From assembly GCA_016929465.1 (NCBI GenBank), contig JAFGIT010000028.1:1-6811 (forward strand): a stretch of DNA of 6,811 bases, in the 5' to 3' direction. Each line of letters starts with the position of its first letter. The first letter of the stretch is position 1. The stretch comes from Candidatus Coatesiibacteriota bacterium. Lineage in GTDB: Bacteria > B130-G9. A model generated the notes under the pieces. That model did no database searches and was not told the DNA's origin. It saw only the letters and a list, made by a program, of their open reading frames with translations. Positions 1 through 6,000 of this stretch are shown here, piece after piece. A program made the position numbers and the translations under genes.

Positions 1-1
1 C

Positions 2-130
2 ATCGTATTTCCTGTCCCGGTTGACCTCTTCAAGCCATTCATCAAGCTCGCCGAGGTGCTCGGGACCGAAAGGCCCATAGTCGATCCGGAAAAGGTGCTG
101 AAGGAGAGAAAAGAAGCGAAGAAGGAGTAA
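2..130 (+). CDS. C-terminal fragment, possible SPFH/Band 7 (slipin-like) membrane protein
   Basis: An open frame runs in from the left edge and stops at TAA 128-130. It gives 42 residues that begin IVFPVPVDLFKPFIKL and end in a strongly charged tail (KVLKERKEAKKE). The FPVPVDLFKPF stretch resembles the segment that follows the SPFH domain in slipins and related stomatin-like proteins, where a '-VFPxPxDL-' motif precedes a short charged end. This is recognition from memory on a very short stretch. SPFH proteins form oligomers on the inner membrane and often work with NfeD-type proteases; nothing of such a partner is visible here. The start codon and most of the gene lie outside the window. There is no clear terminator hairpin after the stop. 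It could equally be the tail of an unrelated charged protein. Confidence 0.45.
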   Translation: MVFPVPVDLFKPFIKLAEVLGTERPIVDPEKVLKERKEAKKE

Positions 131-190
131 GCACGGAATAGAAATGGCTTCTGGGGACACGCTGCAAGACCTTGGGCGCATTGTGAGTTG

Positions 191-207
191 TGTAGGGGCA
201 GGCCTTG
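191..207 (+). repeat. REP-like repeat, left half (type A)
   Basis: TGTAGGGGCAGGCCTTG matches 271-287 at 16 of 17 positions, 80 bases apart and in the same orientation. The matching right arm (TGCCTGCCC) does not follow directly. Instead the sequence continues GAGGC, which can make only a small 4-bp stem (GCCT/AGGC) of its own. The missing right arm may be the piece at 362-375. Confidence 0.6.
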
Positions 208-270
208 GAGGCTATGAAATAGAGATCGAGCGTGGGACTAATGGATCCCGAAAATGCGATGCACAGCAGC

Positions 271-296
271 TGTAGGGGCTGGCCTTGTGCCTGCCC
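271..296 (+). repeat. REP-like palindrome, full copy (type A)
   Basis: The unit runs TGTAGGGGCTGGCCTTG and then TGCCTGCCC. GGGCTGGC pairs with GCCTGCCC at 7 of 8 positions around a short CTTGT loop, so it can fold as a REP-like hairpin. It lies upstream of the RAYT transposase, as is usual for the palindromes such enzymes recognise. The TGTAGGGGC end is the reverse complement of the GCCCCTACA end of the palindrome downstream of the gene (992-1000). Confidence 0.7.
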
Positions 297-304
297 GAAT
301 GTAT

Positions 305-326
305 GGACGGGGACGAGCCACCGCCC
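305..326 (+). repeat. REP-like palindrome (type B), upstream copy
   Basis: GGACGGGGACGAGCCACCGCCC matches 974-995 at 20 of 22 positions in the same orientation, so two copies of this unit bracket the transposase gene. The arms GGACGG and CCGCCC pair with one mismatch. It starts 8 bases after the type A copy ends, giving a composite like the paired REPs of BIMEs. Confidence 0.7.
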
Positions 327-361
327 TATCATTAGACTGAAACTGACCCATGAGACAGATT

Positions 362-375
362 CCTTGTGCTTGCCC
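362..375 (+). repeat. REP-like repeat, right half (type A)
   Basis: CCTTGTGCTTGCCC matches the right half of the full type A copy (283-296) at 13 of 14 positions, with no left half directly before it. Joined to 191-207 across the shared CCTTG it would rebuild a complete palindrome. The GTG at 366 lies inside this repeat, which argues against that codon as the start of the transposase gene. Confidence 0.5.
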
Positions 376-398
376 ACGATCTCCACGAGATATGCCAG

Positions 399-944
399 AT
401 GCGAATGACACACTCCCCGGAATCGCGGGGCGCGAGATGTAAATCTCCTAGGTTGCGTGGATATGATTACACCGCCGGGGGGACCTATTTCATCACGGTC
501 TGCACGGAAGGCCGGCGCAACATCCTGAATGACCCCGAGATGATTGAGATGATCACCTCCGAATGGAGGGGTCTAGAGGATAGATTTACCCGCGCTATTC
601 CAGACATCTCAGTAGTCATGCCAAACCACTTCCACGGTGTGCTTTTCTTGTCCCCACGCTCAGCAAACCCGGACGCAAAAGAGGGTCTTGCGGATATCGT
701 GCGCGTCTTCAAGTCGGTTACTACTGTGATATATTTCAGGAGCCGAGGATGCCAGATCCGTGCGAACGACAGACACCGCCTATGGCAAAGGAGTTACCAT
801 GATAGGATCATCCGGAATGACACGGAATTGGCCAGAATCAGGGAATATATAGCCAGCAATCCCGACAAATGGGACCTGGATCGCGAAAATTTGGACCGCG
901 TTGATGAGAACAACTTCTATGATTGGCTCTCCGCGCAGGATTAA
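399..944 (+). CDS. REP-associated tyrosine transposase (RAYT, Y1/IS200-like HUH family)
   Basis: A single-domain Y1 transposase of about 181 residues, normal for RAYTs. Family marks in order: RLRGYDYTAGGTYFITVCT near the N-terminus, the HUH metal-binding motif MPNHFHG (H77 and H79 from this start), the IVRVFKS helix, LWQRSYHDRIIRN with the likely catalytic tyrosine (Y133), and REYIASNPDKWDLD at the C-terminal side. RAYTs cut and join single-stranded DNA at REP palindromes through a 5'-phosphotyrosine link. They are usually single-copy housekeeping-like genes rather than mobile IS copies. All key residues are present, so it looks intact. ATG 399 or 405 is preferred to GTG 366, because 366 lies inside a repeat and the extra residues do not look like the family; none of the three has a clear ribosome binding site. 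REP-like repeats flank the gene on both sides. Confidence 0.9.
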   Translation: MRMTHSPESRGARCKSPRLRGYDYTAGGTYFITVCTEGRRNILNDPEMIEMITSEWRGLEDRFTRAIPDISVVMPNHFHGVLFLSPRSANPDAKEGLADIVRVFKSVTTVIYFRSRGCQIRANDRHRLWQRSYHDRIIRNDTELARIREYIASNPDKWDLDRENLDRVDENNFYDWLSAQD

Positions 945-970
945 TAATGTCAAATTCGATCCGTGGCGTT

Positions 971-1000
971 ATGGGGCGGGGACAAGCCACCGCCCCTACA
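971..1000 (+). repeat. REP-like palindrome (type B), downstream copy
   Basis: GGGGCGG (973-979) pairs perfectly with CCGCCCC (990-996) around a 10-base loop, and the unit ends in CCCCTACA. The core 974-995 matches 305-326 at 20 of 22 positions. It begins 26 bases after the transposase stop and 60 bases before the transporter ribosome binding site, so it could also act as an mRNA-end or attenuating hairpin. No T-run follows it, so an intrinsic terminator is not supported. Confidence 0.75.
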
Positions 1001-1006
1001 AGAAAT

Positions 1007-1020
1007 CCGCCGCAAAGCGG
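1007..1020. repeat. Small inverted repeat next to the downstream REP
   Basis: CCGC (1007-1010) pairs with GCGG (1017-1020) around CGCAAA, seven bases after the REP-like palindrome. It may be a second, degenerate arm of the same repeat cluster. The stem is only 4 bp, so chance is possible. Confidence 0.3.
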
Positions 1021-1047
1021 CCTTGGCAACACGCCGAAGTAACATAG

Positions 1048-1054
1048 AAAGGAG
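1048..1054 (+). promoter_or_regulatory. Strong ribosome binding site that fixes the TTG start
   Basis: AAAGGAG, within the longer match AGAAAGGAG, lies 6 bases before TTG 1061 and nearly matches the anti-Shine-Dalgarno sequence. It supports a rare TTG start here rather than ATG 1081, which is in another frame and opens a shadow frame. Confidence 0.85.
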
Positions 1055-1060
1055 ATAAGC

Positions 1061-2605
1061 TTGGCTGAGACACGAGAGCGATGGAAGAGCAGAACAGGCT
1101 TTTTGTTGGCCGCGATAGGCTCTGCGATTGGCCTTGGCAATATATGGCGTTTCAATTACATCTGCTTCAAGAATGGGGGTGGAGCATTCCTCATTCCATA
1201 TCTCACCGCGCTTGTTGTCGCCGGCATTTCTCTTCTTCTTCTCGAGTATGTCGTCGGTCATCGCGCCCGTGGATCGGCGCCTGTCGCCTACAGTCTAGTC
1301 GGAAAGAAATGGGAATGGGTCGGCTGGATGACGGTGAACGTCGCCATGTTTGGTATTCTCATTTATTACGTGGTGGTACTCGCCTGGTGTGCAAACTTCC
1401 TGAGCTATTCTTTCTCGATGAAATGGGGAGAGGATCCGGGGAATTTCTTCCTGAAGGACTACCTTGGATTGACGAGCGGCCCCTGGGAGATCGGCTCGTT
1501 GAACTGGCATATCGTCATCGCACTTGCAGTCGTGTGGGCATTGAACTGGTTCATCACCTATAAGGGCGTGCAGCGGGGAATCGAACTGGCGTGCAAGATA
1601 TTCATGCCGCTCCTATTGGTGCTGACAATAATCCTCGTCATCCGAGGGTTGACTCTTCCTGGCGCGTACACCGGGATCAAGTGGTATCTTACACCAGACT
1701 TCTCGAAGCTGGGTGAATTCAGCGTCTGGCAGGACGCATTCTCTCAGATATTCTTCTCGATAGGCGTCGGCTTCGGGATAATGATCGCCTATTCCAGCTA
1801 TCTGCCGAGAAAGGCGAATCTGACAGGCAACGCGATGATAACCGCCCTCACAAATAGCGCCTTCTCCCTTTTCATGGCATTTGCCGTGTTCAGCACACTA
1901 GGCTACATGGCCACAGAGACAGGCCAGCAGGCAAGTGATGTGGTCAAGTCGGGTCCCACACTGGCCTTTGTTGTCTTCCCGAAAGCTATTAGTTTGATGC
2001 CATTTGCGCCCCAGTTCTTCGCGCTTCTCTTCTTTTCATGCCTGCTGGTTGCGGGGCTTTCCTCCTCGATCTCAATCCTCGAGGGCTTCGGCTCGGGGCT
2101 TATGGACAAATTCGGCTTCTCGAGAAGGAAGACTGTGACCACCCTCTGTGTCATAGGATTTCTGGGTGGGCTGATCTACTGCACCGGTGCCGGTCTCTTC
2201 TGGCTCGATATTGTGGACCACTTCATCATGAACTATGGCGCGGTTCCGCTCGCTGTCATTGAGTGCATTGTCTTCGGCTGGCTTATCAAAGGCGTTGTCA
2301 AGAATAAGCGCGCCAAAGGCGCGGAGTTTCTCATGATGCACATCAATGATGTCTCGGACCGCAAAATCCGCTCCTGGTGGGTATGGATCGTCAAAATCGT
2401 GATCCCCGGAATCCTGTCGATTATAACTCTGATTGGCCTCTACAACATTCTCACCAAGGGATATGAGGGCTATCCGGTCTCCGCGCTGCTCGGTATAGGT
2501 GTTGGGGCTATTCTCATATTCCTCATCATCGCGCTTTGCATCGCATTCAAGCCTTGGCATAGAGAGAAGCATCTCGGCTGGGAGGATGAGGAGGACGAGG
2601 ATTAA
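1061..2605 (+). CDS. Sodium-dependent symporter of the SNF/NSS (SLC6, LeuT-fold) family
   Basis: Inner-membrane Na+-coupled uptake protein, 514 residues, with about 12 membrane helices (roughly 13-35, 41-65, 88-116, 149-166, 175-196, 225-250, 258-284, 316-343, 359-380, 383-411, 441-463, 473-497) and an acidic tail (EDEEDED). TM1 carries GSAIGLGNIWRF, with A22 and N27 (Na1), G20 and I23 (Na2) and R30 (outer gate) at the same numbers as LeuT. NGGGAFLIPY opens TM2. Y103 matches LeuT Y108. TM6 has FFSIGVGFG, and TM8 has AGLSSS (331-336, Na2). D386 is the likely gate partner of R30. G24 sits where monoamine transporters have Asp, so an amino acid substrate is more likely; which one cannot be read. 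Oddities: N32 replaces the Pro of RFPY, and S269 occupies the chloride-site position that is Glu in LeuT. It appears to stand alone between the REP cluster and a long gap. Confidence 0.95.
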   Translation: MAETRERWKSRTGFLLAAIGSAIGLGNIWRFNYICFKNGGGAFLIPYLTALVVAGISLLLLEYVVGHRARGSAPVAYSLVGKKWEWVGWMTVNVAMFGILIYYVVVLAWCANFLSYSFSMKWGEDPGNFFLKDYLGLTSGPWEIGSLNWHIVIALAVVWALNWFITYKGVQRGIELACKIFMPLLLVLTIILVIRGLTLPGAYTGIKWYLTPDFSKLGEFSVWQDAFSQIFFSIGVGFGIMIAYSSYLPRKANLTGNAMITALTNSAFSLFMAFAVFSTLGYMATETGQQASDVVKSGPTLAFVVFPKAISLMPFAPQFFALLFFSCLLVAGLSSSISILEGFGSGLMDKFGFSRRKTVTTLCVIGFLGGLIYCTGAGLFWLDIVDHFIMNYGAVPLAVIECIVFGWLIKGVVKNKRAKGAEFLMMHINDVSDRKIRSWWVWIVKIVIPGILSIITLIGLYNILTKGYEGYPVSALLGIGVGAILIFLIIALCIAFKPWHREKHLGWEDEEDED

Positions 2606-2740
2606 GGTCCATTTCCCGATACGGCCGCGGCGGCGGGAGTTCTCTGGGCATAGAAGTGGCATCGGCTTCTGCCATCTAATCTGGGGCATGGCACTTATTC
2701 TGTTCTAGGCGCCCTCGGTATGTCGCCGATTGGTATGACG

Positions 2741-2752
2741 GGGGAATTCCCC
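2741..2752. repeat. Perfect 12-base palindrome
   Basis: GGGGAATTCCCC is a perfect self-complementary site two bases before the 2755-2774 hairpin. It could be a protein-binding site or part of the transcript end of the transporter gene. No function can be read from sequence. Confidence 0.4.
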
Positions 2753-2754
2753 TG

Positions 2755-2774
2755 AAGAGCCCGGCCAGGCTCTT
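2755..2774 (+). terminator. Stem-loop, candidate transcription end of the transporter gene
   Basis: AAGAGCC (2755-2761) and GGCTCTT (2768-2774) form a perfect 7-bp stem around CGGCCA. It is 149 bases past the transporter stop and before the next promoter, which suits an mRNA end. Only two T residues close the stem and ATCTCC follows, so a standard rho-independent terminator is doubtful. Confidence 0.35.
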
Positions 2775-2857
2775 ATCTCCTATGGGCACAATCCGGTTGA
2801 AGTGCGCTCGATTTGAATCCCGCTATGCGCTCTGCCGTCCTTCCGTTTTACGGCTAT

Positions 2858-2886
2858 TTGACAGGCAATCTCAAGTAGAGTATCGT
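2858..2886 (+). promoter_or_regulatory. Sigma70-type promoter of the peptide-kinase-HicB operon
   Basis: A perfect -35 box TTGACA (2858-2863) is followed by a 17-base spacer and TATCGT (2881-2886), which matches four of six -10 positions, including the first two and the last. Transcription would start near 2893, leaving a leader of about 63 bases before the ATG at 2956. It is the only box pair of this quality I noticed in the intergenic regions, and it is correctly placed ahead of three overlapping genes. Confidence 0.6.
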
Positions 2887-2910
2887 TGGAGTTAAATGCT
2901 CAGAATGCGA

Positions 2911-2927
2911 AATTGATGAAGTCAATT
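2911..2927. promoter_or_regulatory. Inverted repeat in the operon leader
   Basis: AATTGA-TGAAG-TCAATT is a perfect 6-bp inverted repeat with a 5-base spacer. It lies about 18-35 bases after the predicted transcription start and 28 bases before the small-peptide ATG. It could be an operator or a weak RNA hairpin; the AT-rich arms favour a DNA-binding site over a stable RNA stem. Which protein would bind cannot be told. Confidence 0.4.
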
Positions 2928-2941
2928 GAGGTGCGTTTCGG

Positions 2942-2947
2942 AAAGGG
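2942..2947 (+). promoter_or_regulatory. Ribosome binding site of the small peptide gene
   Basis: AAAGGG ends 8 bases before ATG 2956. An in-frame TGA at 2917-2919 closes the frame upstream and no other ATG lies between, so 2956 is the only ATG start for this short frame. Confidence 0.55.
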
Positions 2948-2955
2948 AACCGGGG

Positions 2956-3084
2956 ATGAGCATCGAGTCTGGAACAGTGATAATCGTGTTCTCGGTCATG
3001 GGGATCGCAGCGGCATCGATTAGGCGTCTGTCAAAGCACTCCACCGGGTATTTGTCATCTAACATCAAAAGGCGGTCCCAATGA
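2956..3084 (+). CDS. Small 42-residue membrane peptide, translationally coupled to the kinase
   Basis: ATG 2956 opens 42 codons ending at TGA 3082-3084. The stop overlaps the kinase start as ATGA (3081-3084), a classic coupling arrangement. The peptide begins MSIESGTVIIVFSVMGIAAA, then SIRRLSKHS. A short hydrophobic stretch of about 15-16 residues (7-22) is followed by a positive cluster (R23, R24, K27, H28) and a second basic patch near the end (K38, R39, R40). This fits a single-pass peptide with the basic end in the cytoplasm. A ribosome binding site precedes it. I do not recognise a family. It may be a small partner of the kinase, a leader whose translation opens the kinase start, or a chance frame. 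The promoter, ribosome binding site and exact 4-base overlap together make a real gene more likely than not. Confidence 0.6.
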   Translation: MSIESGTVIIVFSVMGIAAASIRRLSKHSTGYLSSNIKRRSQ

Positions 3085-6000
3085 GACTACTCAGGGCGAT
3101 GGGCTTCGCATTCGGTGCCGGCGCGACATTTTGGATACTGCTCTCGCTTCTCCCCCACTTTGCGTCAAGTGATGCCTCGTTTCTTATCGGGCTCAGCTCG
3201 AGAATTGGGGGCAGCGATGTATTAATGTGGCTTGCCGCGGCCGGGTTGGTCCTATCGCTTGGCCTCTTGCCCCCAGTGGACTCCGGCGAGCGAAGATCCG
3301 CAGGCGACAAATCCCCGGAGACCGATGAATCTGGTCTTGTCCAGCCTCCAGATGTGCAAGAGGCCCGGTCTGACAGCGAGTCAGGATATCGAGAGTTAAT
3401 AGAGAGATTTGGTGATGTCGTCTATCGGATCTCGGTGCCCGACGGCAGGTATGAATACTTCAGCCCGACATCCGAGCAGGTGTTCGGCCACTCTGCCGAA
3501 GAGGTCCTTGCGAATCCCCTGCTGATAAGAGACATAATAGACCCGGAATTTTCGCAGTGCTTCCGGGAGAATTGGGGAGAGATCAAGCGGGGACGAATCT
3601 CGCCATGGTTCGAGTATCGGGTGATTACTCCGGATGGGCAAAAGAAGTGGATACGGCAATCGAGCAGGGGAATATTCGATGACAAGGGGAATATCATAGC
3701 CATCGAGGGTATCTGCAGGGACATTACCGATCTCAAATTGGCGGAGATTGCTCTGCAGAAGAGCGAAGAGCGTCTGGTCAAGCTCAGTGCCTGCCTCCTG
3801 GGATTTGGAGCCGATATCACAGAAAACACAGAGCGTCTGACGTCTCTCATCGGAGAGGTTCTGGGCGCTGCCTGTGCGCTATATAATCAAATGGACAATG
3901 GTGTGTTGCATTCTGTTGCTTGCTGGGGGATTCCCAGGGACCTCACCCTCGAAGTTGAGCATGAAGGACAAATCTGCGCCGACGTAATTCGTAACGCGAA
4001 TAGCCAGGCAATAATTGTGCGTGACTTGCAGAATTCCAAATACGCAGAGATTGACCCCAGCATCAAATCCAGCGGGCTGCAGACGTATATCGGACAGGCG
4101 GTCAAGTGCTGCGGCAATGCTATCGGTTCCCTCTGCGTCTTATTCAAAGATGATTTTGAGCCTACACACGCAGACCTGGAGCTCCTTCGGATTGTCGCTT
4201 CGGCTCTCGAAGTGGAGGAGGGCCGCCGAAACGCGGAAGTCGCCTTGCGGGACAGTGAAAGCCGCTTCAGGGCGATGTTCGAGCACATGAGTAGCGGAGT
4301 TGCAATTTACGAGGCGGTTGACGATGGGGAAGACTTCATCTTCAAGGACTTCAATCCGGCCGGTTTAAGGATGGAGAAGGTAGAAAAGGAAGACATTATC
4401 GGAAAAAGGGTCACCGAGTGCTTCCCGGGAGTGCGCGATATCGGACTGCTCGAATCCTTCAGGAGAGTCTGGAAGACGGGAAAGCCTGAAAGGCATCCAA
4501 TCAGCCTCTACAGAGATGATTCGCACGTCGGATGGAGAGAGAATTACGTTTATCTGCTCTCTTCGGGTGAAGTGGTCGCCATATATGACGATGTTACAGA
4601 CAGAAAACAGGCGGAGGAAGCACTGGGTCAGAGCGAGGCAAAATACCGGTCATTGACCGACGATGTCCTCGAAAGCTCAGGCGTGGGCATTTTCATTCTG
4701 AATGCCGAGTTCGAAGTGGTGTGGGTAAATGATGCGCTCTTGAGGTTCTTCGGCCTCCGTAAAGAGGAGCTAATCGGAAAGGACAAGCGACAGCTGGTCC
4801 ACGACAGGATCAAGCACATCTTCTCGGACGGAGAGGAAACCGCAAACAGGGTGCTCGCGACGTATGACGACAACACTTACACCGAGATTTTCGAGTGCAA
4901 AATTCTGCCTGGCGAAGGTCGAGACGAGCGCTGGCTCGAGCACTGGAGCCAACCGATTCGCACCGGGCTCTATGCGGGGGGCCGAATTGAGCATTATTAT
5001 GACATAACTGCCCGTAAGAGGGCGGAGGAGGCTCTGAGAGAGAGCGAGGAACGCTATCGTCTCTTCGCCGACAATGTCTCGGATGTCATCTGGGTCAGAG
5101 AGCTCGAGAATATGGAAGTAACTTATGAAAGCCCATCCGTCACTGATCTGACTGGCTTCAGTCTCGAGGAGGCGGTCTCCCTGTCTCTGGCCGAGGCATT
5201 GGCCCCCGAGTCGCTGGCGCTGGCCGAGAGGGTGCTGAAAGAAGAGCTGGAACTGGAGATGTCCGGCAAGGCAGACTTCCATCGCTCTCGGACGCTGGAG
5301 CTCGAGATGCTCTGCAAAGGCGGAGGCACCGTGTGGACCGAGAGCAAGATGACCTTCCTCCGTGACAGCGACGACAGGCCCATAGCTGTCCTGGGAGTCA
5401 CCCGTAATATTGCGGACCGCAAGAGGGCGGAGGAGAGATTACTACAAGCACAGAAGATGGAGGGGATCGGGCGACTGGCGGGAGGGATCGCCCATGACTT
5501 CAACAACCTTCTGACCGCGATCATCGGCAATCTCGATCTCCTCAAGATGAGCTTACCACCTGACGGGAGGCCTCCGGATGAAATCGAAGAGATTAGCCAG
5601 GCTGCCTTGAGAGCAAGCGAGCTAACGCAACAGCTGCTCGCCTTCAGCAGGAAGCAGATCATCGCGCCGAAGCTGATGGACCTGAACCGAGTAATCAATG
5701 GAATGAGCAATATGCTGAGGCGCCTCATAAGAGAAGATATCGAGATATCTATAGCCCTCGGCCATAACCTGCCATCAATCAGGGTCGATCCGACCCAAGT
5801 GCAGCAAGTCATAATGAACCTTGCGTTGAACGCCAGGGATGCAATGCCATTCGGGGGCGAGCTGAAACTCGAGACGGATTCCATTCTCATGGATGAAGAG
5901 TATCAGCGTGATCACCCCGATGTGACTCGCGGCCCCTATGTGTGCCTGATGGTGAGAGACACCGGTCAGGGCATGGATGCAGAGACGCTGTCCCACGTTT

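Larger units (their letters stand above)
2606..2857. other. Non-coding gap after the transporter, hairpins only
   Basis: I see no convincing gene here on either strand; open frames that enter it are extensions of shadow frames from the transporter. It holds a 12-base palindrome (2741-2752), a 7-bp stem-loop (2755-2774), and a possible stem GCCGT/ACGGC (2834-2838 with 2850-2854) that nests CCGT-TTT-ACGG (2843-2853). This last stem ends four bases before the -35 box of the next promoter and might bind a regulator, but that is a guess. Confidence 0.5.

Noticed and set aside
191-375. CRISPR array
   Set aside because: The repeats are palindromic, unevenly spaced and of two unrelated types, with no regular spacers and no cas genes; they fit REP elements near a RAYT gene.
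366-398. GTG 366 as the start of the RAYT gene
   Set aside because: The codon lies inside a REP-like repeat half, the added residues do not fit the family, and ATG 399 or 405 gives a normal length.
42-413. 123-residue open frame on the minus strand
   Set aside because: It runs across the tail of the upstream gene and the REP-like repeats and has no recognisable motif; it is an accident of repeat composition.
2072-2689. 205-residue frame on the minus strand
   Set aside because: It is antisense to the well-supported transporter and its sequence shows no family features; a shadow of a membrane protein gene.
2803-2824. tRNA T-arm-like string (TCGATTTGAATCCCGC)
   Set aside because: No acceptor, D or anticodon arms can be folded around it and the loop does not match the TTCRANT consensus.
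5123-5890. 255-residue frame on the minus strand
   Set aside because: It is antisense to PAS4, HisKA and the start of HATPase; serine- and arginine-rich low-complexity composition typical of a shadow frame.
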